From contig JBCBOS010000026.1 in the NCBI GenBank assembly GCA_039821145.1, positions 62,001 through 126,000 of the forward strand: a DNA stretch of 64,000 nucleotides, read 5' to 3'. The notes beneath the pieces are model-generated. The model did no database searches, had not been told where the DNA came from, and worked only from the letters and a program-made list of their open reading frames with translations. This DNA is from JBCCSZ01 sp039821145 (GTDB lineage: Bacteria > Bacteroidota > Bacteroidia > Chitinophagales > Saprospiraceae). Both the position numbers and the translations under genes were made by a program. Shown here piece after piece: positions 42,443 to 52,817 of this stretch; the stretch's first letter is position 1; each line of letters opens with the position of its first letter.

Positions 42443-44548
42443 ATGAAATTTAAGGGTCCATTTTTCTTTTCCATGATCGCAGTGGCCTTCTTAATCGGGG
42501 CTGCTTACTACCCTTCCCCCAATAGTGCCGAAAAAGAGGTTGTCCTGATGCAAACCATCCTGAGTGGACTGAATCAGCTACACTACCGCCCACAAGCCAT
42601 CGACGATGAGTTTTCGTCCAAATTGTACGACCTATTCGTCGAACGCCTCGATGGAGGAAAACGCTGGTTTACTGCAGAAGATTTGGACCAACTCAAAAAA
42701 TACCGCTTGCAACTGGACGATGAGGCCAACACGGGGTCTTTCGACTTTTTCGATGCTTCTACCAGCCTGCTGTCCAAGCGCATTGATCAGACCAAGGACT
42801 ACTATGCCGAATTCTTGGCCAAGCCATTTGACTTCAGCAAAGAAGAAACCATCGAATTGGATGGCGAGAAAAAAGAGTTTGCCAAAAACAACAAGGAGCT
42901 CAAAGAATACTGGCGCAAGTCCATGAAATACGAGACGCTTGTTCGCCTCAACAACAAGCTCAAAGAGCAAGAGGAGTTGGAAGAGGGCGAAGAGGCCAAG
43001 TCTTTTGAAGAATTGGAAAAGGAGGCCCGCGAAGCTGTGCTCGAAACCTACAACGATTGGTATCAGCGCATGCAAAAGCGCCGCCGTTCCGATTACATGA
43101 GCGATTACCTCAACACCATTACCAATATTTTTGATCCTCACACAGGCTATTACGAGCCGAAGGACAAGGAAAACTTTGACATCGGCATGTCTGGTACGCT
43201 GGAGGGCATCGGCGCTCGCCTGCAAACGGATGGCGACTACACCAAAGTGGTCAGCATTGTGCCAGGTGGACCTGCCTGGAAGCAAAAGTCTCTGGAAGAG
43301 AATGACCTGATCATGAAGGTCACCCAAGGAGATGAGTCCAACATCGACGCAGTAGACGTTACTGGCTTCCGCATCGACGATGTGGTCAAGTTGATCCGGG
43401 GAAAGAAAGGGACCACAGTGACCCTGACAGTCAAAAAGGTCAATGGTACCATCGACGACATTACCATCACGCGAGATGTGGTTCAACTCGATGAATCCTA
43501 CGCTCGTTCTGTGATTTTGGATATGCCTGGTCGGGCAGATAAGATCGGTTACATCAAACTGCCGAGATTCTACGCCGACTTCAACCGCCGAGGCGGCCGC
43601 TCTTGTTCCAAAGACATTGCCGCTGAATTGGAAAAACTGCAAGCGGTAGGTGTCAACGGTGTCATTCTGGATTTGCGCAACAACGGAGGGGGATCTCTTC
43701 GGGATGTTGTGACCATGTCTGGACTGTTCATCGAGGAAGGCCCCATCGTACAGGTCAAATCTCGTTCTCGCCGTCCAGAAGTATTGGCAGATGAGGACCC
43801 ACAGGTGCAATACGGTGGCCCTCTGATCGTCATGGTCAACTCTTTCAGTGCTTCTGCATCGGAAATTTTGGCGGCGGCTCTGCAGGACTACGAGCGCGCA
43901 GTGGTTGTCGGTTCCAACTCCACTTTTGGAAAGGGAACGGTCCAACGCTTTTTTGACTTGGATCGCGCTGTTCGCGGCAAAAGCGACATCAAGCCTTTGG
44001 GAGAAGTGAAGTTGACCATCCAGAAGTTCTATCGCGTAGATGGTGGGTCTACCCAGCTCAAGGGCGTGGTGCCGGACATCATTCTACCAGACCGCTACCA
44101 CTACTTCGACATGGGAGAGAAAGAAAATGAGTACGCCATGGAATGGACCCAAATACCTTCTGTGCGCTATGCTCAGAATGTGACCCGCTTGAGCAAATTG
44201 GAGGAGATCAAGGCCAAGAGTGCTACCCGAGTCGCAGAAAATGCCACCTTCGCCAAGGTATTGGACAATGCCAAGCGCCTGAAGGACCAGAGCGAGCTGT
44301 CTGCCTACTCTCTGAATATGGATGCCTTCAAGGCCGATGAGCAAGCCAGAGAAGAGGCGGCAAACAAGTTCAAGGACATGTTCAAGCCCATCGATGGATT
44401 GGCAGTCACGAATTTGGAGGTAGACATGACTGACATCGAGTCCGACGAATCCAAAAAAGCTCGCAACGACGAATGGATCAAGGGCATCAAAAAAGACATT
44501 TACATCGAAGAGACCCTCGCCATCATGGGGGATCTAATGAATGAGTAA
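42443..44548 (+). CDS. prc: Carboxy-terminal processing protease (Prc/Tsp, S41)
   Basis: 701 residues. N-terminal TM or signal segment (FFFSMIAVAFLIGAAYYPSP), a long helical DUF-type region, a PDZ domain near 245-330 (GMSGTLEGIGARLQTDGDYTKVVSIVPGGPAWK), and the S41 catalytic core (GYIKLPRFYADFN, LRNNGGGSLRDVVTMSGLF, IVMVNSFSASASEILAAALQDYERAVVVGSNSTFGKGTVQ with the Ser-Lys dyad). A C-terminal Tsp extension of about 150 residues follows. It trims periplasmic proteins from the C-terminus. It is monocistronic as far as I can see. Confidence 0.93.
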   Translation: MKFKGPFFFSMIAVAFLIGAAYYPSPNSAEKEVVLMQTILSGLNQLHYRPQAIDDEFSSKLYDLFVERLDGGKRWFTAEDLDQLKKYRLQLDDEANTGSFDFFDASTSLLSKRIDQTKDYYAEFLAKPFDFSKEETIELDGEKKEFAKNNKELKEYWRKSMKYETLVRLNNKLKEQEELEEGEEAKSFEELEKEAREAVLETYNDWYQRMQKRRRSDYMSDYLNTITNIFDPHTGYYEPKDKENFDIGMSGTLEGIGARLQTDGDYTKVVSIVPGGPAWKQKSLEENDLIMKVTQGDESNIDAVDVTGFRIDDVVKLIRGKKGTTVTLTVKKVNGTIDDITITRDVVQLDESYARSVILDMPGRADKIGYIKLPRFYADFNRRGGRSCSKDIAAELEKLQAVGVNGVILDLRNNGGGSLRDVVTMSGLFIEEGPIVQVKSRSRRPEVLADEDPQVQYGGPLIVMVNSFSASASEILAAALQDYERAVVVGSNSTFGKGTVQRFFDLDRAVRGKSDIKPLGEVKLTIQKFYRVDGGSTQLKGVVPDIILPDRYHYFDMGEKENEYAMEWTQIPSVRYAQNVTRLSKLEEIKAKSATRVAENATFAKVLDNAKRLKDQSELSAYSLNMDAFKADEQAREEAANKFKDMFKPIDGLAVTNLEVDMTDIESDESKKARNDEWIKGIKKDIYIEETLAIMGDLMNE

Positions 44549-44710
44549 GCGACTGCATACAATCGCTTCGGAATAGAGCTGACATCAGTTCACAGGTGGT
44601 CCTCAGTCCGCATCCGCAGGCTGAGGGTCGCTGCTATTGGTGGGGGAGTGCCTTGCCTGTCTTTTGTAGGATACAACAAAAAGTCAAGTGGGCAATTGTC
44701 CACCAAAGCA

Positions 44711-45226
44711 ATGATTGGTACGATGGAACAGCCAATGGAACAAAAAGAGATCGAACGGGTGGAAGCTTCCTTTGCGAGCTTCAAGGCCAATGGACATATA
44801 TGGTTTTATGCAATCATTGCAGTGATTCTATTTGGGCCCATCATCCCAACACGGCGACACAGAGAGCCACCTGCCAACTCGGAGGAATACATTTGGCAAA
44901 TGTTCTGTGTTGCCATGTTCTTGATCCCTACGTATCTCATTACTCGTCGGAATTTCTCCAAATCTCTTCGCTTGGATTTGAAAGAGAAAACCAAGACAGT
45001 GGAGGAGGTAGAGATACGCAAAAAGGAGCGAAGCAGGATGAACGATACGTATCACATTCAGGGGGAAACCACCGAAAGTCTGATGAAGGTGGGGAAGGAG
45101 TTGTATGAAAAAATTGAAAGAGGCGATGTGATCTTGATTTGGCGGAGCAAGCATGCGGAGGTATTATTGAAACACCAGCTTCGAAAGAAAGGGAAGGAGG
45201 CTGTGGACATCCATCTAGACGCATAA
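44711..45226 (+). CDS. Unknown membrane protein with two TM helices
   Basis: 171 residues from the ATG at 44711 (an alternative ATG is at 44723). Two hydrophobic segments (about 27-46, HIWFYAIIAVILFGPIIPT; about 69-86, YIWQMFCVAMFLIPTYLIT) are followed by a charged cytoplasmic region that ends with ESLMKVGKELYEKIERGDVILIWRSKHAEVLLKHQLRKKGKEAVDIHLDA. I do not recognise a family. It lies between the protease and ABC-F genes on the same strand. The base composition is like the neighbours, so it is likely a true but poorly conserved gene. Confidence 0.6.
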   Translation: MIGTMEQPMEQKEIERVEASFASFKANGHIWFYAIIAVILFGPIIPTRRHREPPANSEEYIWQMFCVAMFLIPTYLITRRNFSKSLRLDLKEKTKTVEEVEIRKKERSRMNDTYHIQGETTESLMKVGKELYEKIERGDVILIWRSKHAEVLLKHQLRKKGKEAVDIHLDA

Positions 45227-45333
45227 GTGGACCATTCGAGAGGACATTTTTCCAGGAGAAGTAAACTTTTTGCCGACTGAAAATATTTTGATAAAGGTGA
45301 TACTTTGCCCCTTCTATCTTGTAACATTGTGCT

Positions 45334-47217
45334 ATGAATTACCTGACATTAGAGAACATCACGAAGTCCTACGGAGAAAAGGTCCTCTTTGACCGCATCA
45401 ACATGCAAATCAGCAAGGGGGAAAAGGTGGCCTTGGTGGCCAAAAACGGCACCGGAAAGACGACCCTGATGCGCATCATTGCCGGGCAAGAGGCGGGCGA
45501 AGGAGAGAACAGCAAAATCTGGATCAAAAAGGACATCCGAGTGGGCTTTCTCACCCAGGAACCGGATTTTCGAGACGGGCAGACCATCATGGAGGCTGTT
45601 TTTGAGTCGCCCAACAAGATGGTCCAGGCCATCAAAGACTATGAAAAAGCCCTCCTGCGCCCAGAGGAGGAGCAAGCCATGCAGGCCGCCCTTATTCAGA
45701 TGGACGACCTCAAGGCATGGGATTTTGAAGCCCGCATCAAGGAAATTCTCAGCAAGCTCAACATCGATCGCTTGGAGCAAACCATTGCGACACTTTCCGG
45801 CGGGCAGCGCAAGCGGCTGGCACTGGCCAAAATTCTCATCGAAGAACCCGAATTCATCATCCTGGACGAGCCGACCAACCACCTCGATCTCGACATGATT
45901 GAGTGGCTGGAGGAGTACCTCTCTGGTGCCAATCTGACCGTCTTCATGGTGACGCACGACCGCTACTTCCTCGAACGGGTCTGCAACTACATCATGGAAC
46001 TGGACCGGGGGCAATTGTATCGCTACAAAGGGAATTACTCCGAGTTTTTGGAGAAAAAAACAGCCCGCTTTGAGAACGAAATGATCGAGCAGGACAAGAC
46101 CCGCAAGCTGTTTCGCAAGGAGTTGGAATGGGTCCGGCGCATGCCCAAGGCTCGCGGTACCAAGGCCAAGGCACGGGTGGACAAGTTCTACGAAATCAAG
46201 GAGAAAGCCTCGCGCCGACTGGACAGTCAGGAGATACAAATCGACATGAAGGGCAGTCGCCTGGGAAGCAAAATCCTGGAGGCCCAGTACATCAACAAAG
46301 CCTATGACGACAAGAAGATCGTCGAGAATTTTTTCTACAAATTCAAAAAGAAAGAGCGCGTAGGCATTGTCGGACCCAATGGGGTGGGGAAGACGACTTT
46401 CATCAAGTTGCTGACCAAAGAAATCCGGCCGGACAGTGGCAAGGTGATCGTAGGTGGGACAGTGGTGTTTGGGCACTATACCCAAGACGGCATTCAGCTT
46501 TTGGAAGACCAAAGAGTCATCGACGTCGTCCGGGACATTGCCGAGTTCATTCCCCTGGACAAAGGAGCCAAGCTGACTGCTCCCCAACTCCTGGAACGCT
46601 TTCTATTCAGCCGTAAGCAGCAGCAGGTCTACGTCTCACAGCTCAGTGGAGGAGAAAAGCGACGGCTCAAGTTGTTGACCGTCTTGATGCAAAACCCCAA
46701 TTTTCTCATCCTGGATGAGCCGACCAACGATTTGGACATCGTCACCCTCAATGTCTTGGAAGACTTTCTGATGGATTTTCCTGGCTGCCTAATGGTGGTG
46801 ACCCACGACCGCTACTTCATGGACAAGTTGGTGGACCATCTCTTCATCTTTGAGGGGGAGGGCAAAATCAAGGATTACAATGGGCGCTATGCCGACTATC
46901 GGGACCAAAAACGGCAAAAAGAGTTGGAGGACCAGCGGCAAGAGCGGGCCGATCGAAAGGCCAAAGAAAAAGTCCAGCGCCAGCAAGAGGCCAAATCCAG
47001 CTCCGGAGGCCTCACCTATGAGCAACGCAAGCAAATGGGGCGGCTCGAAAAGGAAATTGGCAAGTTGGAGGTCAAAAAAGCAGAGCTGATCGAAAAATTC
47101 AATGACTCGAGCCTCAACCCTGCTCAGATCGAGCAACTGTCCATCGAATTGGGGGATGTCAACAAGCTTTTGGAGGAAAAAGAGATGGCTTGGTTGGAGC
47201 TGGGCGAGCTCGAATGA
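45334..47217 (+). CDS. ABC-F family ATPase (Uup-like)
   Basis: 627 residues with two ATP-binding domains in one chain and no TM region. Domain 1: Walker A NGTGKTTLMRI, signature LSGGQRKRLALAKILIEEPEFIILDEPTNHLDLDMIEWLEEYL. Domain 2: NGVGKTTFIKLL, LSGGEKRRLKLLTVLMQNPNFLILDEPTNDLDIVTLNVLEDF. The linker between them is typical ABC-F, and the C-terminal KKAELIEKFNDSSLNPAQIEQLSIEL forms a coiled coil as in Uup. ABC-F proteins act on the ribosome. The gene ends before the ATP-synthase promoter. Confidence 0.94.
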   Translation: MNYLTLENITKSYGEKVLFDRINMQISKGEKVALVAKNGTGKTTLMRIIAGQEAGEGENSKIWIKKDIRVGFLTQEPDFRDGQTIMEAVFESPNKMVQAIKDYEKALLRPEEEQAMQAALIQMDDLKAWDFEARIKEILSKLNIDRLEQTIATLSGGQRKRLALAKILIEEPEFIILDEPTNHLDLDMIEWLEEYLSGANLTVFMVTHDRYFLERVCNYIMELDRGQLYRYKGNYSEFLEKKTARFENEMIEQDKTRKLFRKELEWVRRMPKARGTKAKARVDKFYEIKEKASRRLDSQEIQIDMKGSRLGSKILEAQYINKAYDDKKIVENFFYKFKKKERVGIVGPNGVGKTTFIKLLTKEIRPDSGKVIVGGTVVFGHYTQDGIQLLEDQRVIDVVRDIAEFIPLDKGAKLTAPQLLERFLFSRKQQQVYVSQLSGGEKRRLKLLTVLMQNPNFLILDEPTNDLDIVTLNVLEDFLMDFPGCLMVVTHDRYFMDKLVDHLFIFEGEGKIKDYNGRYADYRDQKRQKELEDQRQERADRKAKEKVQRQQEAKSSSGGLTYEQRKQMGRLEKEIGKLEVKKAELIEKFNDSSLNPAQIEQLSIELGDVNKLLEEKEMAWLELGELE

Positions 47218-47290
47218 AGCCCCGTCTGATCGCTGGCTGAAAAGAGGCAAAATATTATTTGGATTCCCCCTTAAAAAAAGCAAAGTCAGC

Positions 47291-47321
47291 TTTTATATGC
47301 ACGATAATATCACTACCTTTG
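47291..47321 (+). promoter_or_regulatory. Promoter of the ATP synthase operon
   Basis: TTTT at 47291-47294 (near -33 TTTG), a 19-base spacer, then TACCTTTG at 47314-47321, an exact TAnnTTTG. It stands 36 bases before the GTG start of atpB. Confidence 0.7.
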
Positions 47322-47356
47322 CAGTCGATTTTTGAGAACCATCAAAAAATCCTGCA

Positions 47357-48667
47357 GTGAATACGAAATCTAAAGGTATTTTCAGGCTGTTCTTCCTCGC
47401 GGTTTTTTCCGCATCTATCCTCCTCTCTTACAATGCTTTGGCCCAGGACGGGCACAACCATGACCATCACGACCATTCTGGTCATGATCATGGGCACGAT
47501 CACAGCCACGGGCATGATCACGGCGACCATGGGCATGGAGAGAAGGGATCCGACAAATACGATCCCGTGTCGACAGCCATGCACCACATCAGCGATGCCA
47601 ATGAATTTCACGTATTTGGTGATTTTCACTTGCCGCTGCCAGTCATTCTGTACGCACCAGATCAAGGGCTGACCACGGGAATGTCCAGCATGTTCCACCA
47701 CGGCCATGCCGCCACCGACGGATATGTACTCGATCACGGTCGGGTCAAGCGAGTCAAGCCAGGACAAGGCTTTCCGCTGGGTCATGTGGACGTAGGGCAC
47801 ATCTCTCATGGCGAGAAGGAGGTAGAAGTCATGGGCAAGAAGAAAAAGAAGGAAATTGGCTTTGTGGAATACCAAGGTAAAAAATACGAACTGGAAGCAG
47901 CCAGCACTTTGGACGGTGGTCTGTTGGGAGGAGGCATGACCTCTTTTTACGACTTCTCCATCACCCGCAATGTCTTCACGATGTTGCTCTGCTCTCTGAT
48001 CCTGATCTTTGTTTTCCTGCGCGTTGCCAAGGGATACAAGACCCGCAAGGGCATGGCCCCCAAAGGACTGCAATCCTTCATGGAGCCTTTCTTCGTATTC
48101 ATCAGGGACGAAGTATCCATTCCAATGATCGGAGAAAAACACTACGAGCGGTTCCAGCCGTACATCATGTCTTTGTTTTTCTTTGTGCTGATTTTGAACT
48201 TGATTGGGCTGGTGCCATTTTTCCCTGGTAGTTCCAACGTCACAGGCAACTTGGCCGTTACCATGGCATTGGCACTCCTGACCTTCATCCTCACGACCAT
48301 CAACGGAAACAGCCACTATTGGCAGCACATCCTTTGGATGCCGGGCATCCCCACTTTTGTCAAGCCTGTTTTGGCCATCGTGGAGGTCATGGGAATCTTC
48401 ATCAAGCCGTTTTCTTTGATGATTCGTCTTTTTGCCAACATCACGGCGGGACACATCATCATCTTGAGCTTGATCGGACTGATGTTCATCTTTGGTGACA
48501 ATGGAAACAGTGTAGGAGGAGCAGTGGCTGGAGGAGTTGTGGGAATGCTGTTTACGGCATTTATGAACTTGATCGAGTTGATTGTGGCATTCATCCAGGC
48601 GTTCATCTTCGCCACTTTGTCGGCTTCTTATATTGGAGCGGCGGTCGAAGAGCCACATCATCACTAA
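47357..48667 (+). CDS. atpB: F0F1 ATP synthase subunit a with His-rich exported N-terminal extension
   Basis: 436 residues from a GTG. The C-terminal 240 residues are the normal membrane subunit with the essential Arg, R357, in SLMIRLFANITAGHIII. Residues 1-30 look like a signal peptide ending NALAQ. They are followed by a segment (about 31-63) with 14 His in 28 residues alternating with Asp/Gly, then a domain of about 140 residues with more His (MHHISDANEFHVFGDFHLP, MFHHGHAATDG). Bacteroidota subunit a proteins often carry an N-terminal extension, but this His density is notable. The C-terminus ends in HHH. Proton channel half in the inner membrane. Confidence 0.92.
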   Translation: MNTKSKGIFRLFFLAVFSASILLSYNALAQDGHNHDHHDHSGHDHGHDHSHGHDHGDHGHGEKGSDKYDPVSTAMHHISDANEFHVFGDFHLPLPVILYAPDQGLTTGMSSMFHHGHAATDGYVLDHGRVKRVKPGQGFPLGHVDVGHISHGEKEVEVMGKKKKKEIGFVEYQGKKYELEAASTLDGGLLGGGMTSFYDFSITRNVFTMLLCSLILIFVFLRVAKGYKTRKGMAPKGLQSFMEPFFVFIRDEVSIPMIGEKHYERFQPYIMSLFFFVLILNLIGLVPFFPGSSNVTGNLAVTMALALLTFILTTINGNSHYWQHILWMPGIPTFVKPVLAIVEVMGIFIKPFSLMIRLFANITAGHIIILSLIGLMFIFGDNGNSVGGAVAGGVVGMLFTAFMNLIELIVAFIQAFIFATLSASYIGAAVEEPHHH

Positions 48668-48713
48668 TTGATTTTAATAACCCATTTTATATAACCCATT
48701 AAATTCAATCATT

Positions 48714-48911
48714 ATGGGAGCTATTGGAGCTGGACTTGGTGCATTGGGAGCTGGATTGGGTGTTGGTATCATTGGCAGCAAAGCCATGGAAGCCATCGCT
48801 CGTCAGCCAGAAGCAGTCGGTGACATCCGTAACAACATGATCTTGATGGCCGCCCTTGTAGAAGGAGCTGCTTTGTTTGCGATCGTTGTTGGTCTGCTGA
48901 GCGGAAACTAA
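48714..48911 (+). CDS. atpE: ATP synthase subunit c
   Basis: 65 residues, two TM hairpin. The loop RQP (30-32) and the ion-binding carboxylate E50 in MAALVEGAALFAIVVG are seen, with the usual Gly/Ala-rich first helix. The short length is that of a standard c subunit without signal sequence. It forms the rotor ring in the membrane. The sequence suggests proton rather than sodium use, but that is weakly supported. Confidence 0.95.
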   Translation: MGAIGAGLGALGAGLGVGIIGSKAMEAIARQPEAVGDIRNNMILMAALVEGAALFAIVVGLLSGN

Positions 48912-49020
48912 TCGCAATCCGTGCATCAACGAAAAAAACGGTTGAGTCCAGCAACGGTTGGTTGTTGGCTCAACCCTTGAAAAAGAAACATTTTACTATC
49001 TCAATAAAAGCGTCATTACA

Positions 49021-49539
49021 ATGGAGCTTATTTATCTAGTAGACTTTTCCGTCATCAAGCCAGACATTGGTCTTTTGCTGTGGACCTCTGTCGTATTCAT
49101 CACCGTATGGACCGTTTTGGGTCGTTTTGTCTTCCGTCCGATTCAGGAAGCGCTGAAAGATCGGGAAGATTCCATTCAGGATTCTTTGGATGAGGCCAAA
49201 AGAGCACGGGACGAAATGTCCAACCTCAAGGCGGAAAACGAACGCATTCTGGCCGAAGCTCGCGAAGAGCGCGCCAAGATCTTGCGCGAAGCCAAGGAAT
49301 TGAGAGATACCATGGTCAAAGAAGCCAAGGAGAAGGCCAACGAAGAAGCCAAGCGCATCGTTGCCACGGCCAAGACGGAGATTGAAAACCAAAAAATGGC
49401 TGCCCTGATCGAAGTCAAAAACAAGGCGGGTGTCATGGCCCTGAACATTGCCGAGAAGATTCTCAAGAAGCAATTGGCAGGTGATGCCGAGCAGGAAAAG
49501 TATGCCAACAGCCTGGTCGACGAAATCAAATTGAATTAA
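49021..49539 (+). CDS. atpF: ATP synthase subunit b
   Basis: 172 residues from the ATG at 49021. An N-terminal TM helix (PDIGLLLWTSVVFITVWTVLGRFVF) is followed by a long, Ala/Glu/Lys-rich amphipathic helix that dimerises as the peripheral stalk (RDEMSNLKAENERILAEAREERAKILREAKELRDTMVKEAKEKA). Standard length for this subunit. The frame further upstream (48958) is not used. Lies 109 bases after atpE, in operon order with atpH. Confidence 0.94.
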   Translation: MELIYLVDFSVIKPDIGLLLWTSVVFITVWTVLGRFVFRPIQEALKDREDSIQDSLDEAKRARDEMSNLKAENERILAEAREERAKILREAKELRDTMVKEAKEKANEEAKRIVATAKTEIENQKMAALIEVKNKAGVMALNIAEKILKKQLAGDAEQEKYANSLVDEIKLN

Positions 49540-49560
49540 TCAATACCACATCGAGCAGTT

Positions 49561-50121
49561 ATGTCTGTAACCAGAATTGCATCCAGATACGCAAAATCTT
49601 TGATCGATTTGGCCATTGAGCAGGACAAGTTGGAGCGGGTAAAGGGAGACATTGAGTCCTTTCAAAAAGCCATCGACAATCGAGATTACTACCTGCTGTT
49701 GAAAAGTCCCATCATCAATCCTTCCAAGAAGTTGTCCATTGCGGATGCCTTGTTCAAGAATGGGTTCGATGAGTTGACGATGGCGTTCATTCGCATCATC
49801 ACCAACAAGGGCAGAGAGTCATATCTACCTGAAATTGCCGCTGAATTTGTCAAGCAATACCGGGCCCACAAGCACATCTCTACGGTCAAACTCACCACTG
49901 CCAGCCCATTGACAGAGGAGACCCTGGGGAAAATCAAGCAAAGCCTGATGTCCAGCTCAGCTACAGACGACAATGTGGAAATCGAAACAACAGTCGATCC
50001 CAGCATCATGGGAGGTTTCGTCATCGAGTTTGACGACAAACTCTACGATTCCAGCGTGGCCCACAAACTCGAATTGCTGCGCAAGGAATTTTCCAAAAAC
50101 GACTACATTAAAAGCTTTTAG
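49561..50121 (+). CDS. atpH: ATP synthase subunit delta
   Basis: 186 residues, the peripheral-stalk subunit that joins b to F1. The N-terminal helical domain has RIASRYAKSLIDLAIEQDKLERVKGDIESFQKAI, and the C-terminal part (TVKLTTASPLTEETLGKIKQSLM ... VETTVDPSIMGGFVIEFDDKLYDSSV) has the conserved IxGGxVI/VxxxDxxxD stretch. Starts 21 bases after atpF and ends 22 before atpA. Confidence 0.93.
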   Translation: MSVTRIASRYAKSLIDLAIEQDKLERVKGDIESFQKAIDNRDYYLLLKSPIINPSKKLSIADALFKNGFDELTMAFIRIITNKGRESYLPEIAAEFVKQYRAHKHISTVKLTTASPLTEETLGKIKQSLMSSSATDDNVEIETTVDPSIMGGFVIEFDDKLYDSSVAHKLELLRKEFSKNDYIKSF

Positions 50122-50143
50122 TTAAACACAAAATCATATCAAG

Positions 50144-51751
<1,608 letters not shown>

Positions 51752-51767
51752 CTAATCTCCATCAAGG

Positions 51768-52658
51768 ATGAGTGGACAGTTAAAAGAAGTACGCGAGCGG
51801 ATCAAGTCGGTCAAGTCGACCCAACAGATCACCAAGGCCATGAAAATGGTTTCTGCTGCCAAGCTTCGCAAAGCCCAACAGGCCATCGTGCAGATGCGTC
51901 CGTATGCCAATAAGCAAAACAGCATGCTGGCCAATATTCTCTCCAGCCTGGATGGGGATGCCAGTACAGCCTTTGGCCAACACCGCCCTGTCGAAAATGT
52001 ATTGGTTGTCATTGTCACCTCCAACAGAGGCTTGTGCGGTGCGTTCAATACCAATGTCATCAAATCGGCCCTGGCCAACATCGAGGCCAAGTACAGCCAT
52101 CTGCTCGAAAGTGGCAAGTTGACATTTTTGTGCATTGGCAAGCGCGGGCACGATTTTGTGAGGCGTCGCTACGCCGATAGTCCCATCATCGAGGACTACG
52201 TTACCCTATTTGACAACTTGACCTTTGACAATGTCGCTTCTGTGGCCAGGGAATTGATGGATCGCTTTGAAGACAAAACCTTCGATGCCATCGACGTTTC
52301 TTATGGCCGTTTCAAGAATGCTGCCATGCAGTATCCCGAAACAGAGTCTTTTCTACCGGTTGCTAAAATGGAAAAACAAGAGGGAGACAACTCCCGGGCC
52401 GACTACATCTTCGAGCCCGACAAGACGTCTCTGTTGGAGCATCTCGTACCGAGCATTCTCCAGACATCCTTTTACAAGTATCTTCTCGACACACATGCCT
52501 CTGAGCACGGCGCTCGCATGACGGCCATGGACAAGGCCAGCGAAAATGCGGAAGAAATGCTTCGAGATTTGAAAATAACGTACAACAAAGCCCGCCAGGA
52601 AGCCATTACCAAAGAGCTTTCCGAGATCGTGGGTGGTGCGGCAGCCTTGGAAAGCTAG
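51768..52658 (+). CDS. atpG: ATP synthase subunit gamma
   Basis: 296 residues. The central stalk. N-terminal helix MSGQLKEVRERIKSVKSTQQITKAMKMVSAAKLRKAQQA and C-terminal helix HGARMTAMDKASENAEEMLRDLKITYNKARQEAITKELSEIVGGAAALE are the rotor-shaft halves and are well conserved. Follows atpA by 16 bases. A terminator 28 bases downstream ends the operon. Confidence 0.95.
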   Translation: MSGQLKEVRERIKSVKSTQQITKAMKMVSAAKLRKAQQAIVQMRPYANKQNSMLANILSSLDGDASTAFGQHRPVENVLVVIVTSNRGLCGAFNTNVIKSALANIEAKYSHLLESGKLTFLCIGKRGHDFVRRRYADSPIIEDYVTLFDNLTFDNVASVARELMDRFEDKTFDAIDVSYGRFKNAAMQYPETESFLPVAKMEKQEGDNSRADYIFEPDKTSLLEHLVPSILQTSFYKYLLDTHASEHGARMTAMDKASENAEEMLRDLKITYNKARQEAITKELSEIVGGAAALES

Positions 52659-52685
52659 GCCCGCCAGTAGATCAAGAAATAGACG

Positions 52686-52717
52686 GCCCTGTCTTGGACA
52701 TCATCCCAAGGCAGGGC
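52686..52717 (+). terminator. Hairpin terminator of the ATP synthase operon
   Basis: 12-bp arms GCCCTGTCTTGG (52686-52697) and CCAAGGCAGGGC (52706-52717) with one G-T wobble, 8-base loop, then a T-rich tail. Confidence 0.88.
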
Positions 52718-52817
52718 TTTGTCTTTGGGCGAATTGCAAGTTAAACTACTATAATTTGCCAGTCTCCTCAAATATTTCCTATATTACCATTCTCATTCAT
52801 CTGAACTTGAGCATCGT

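Noticed and set aside
42632..43945. Antisense open frame of about 437 codons opposite the tail-specific protease
   Set aside because: Shadow frame with no recognisable protein features.
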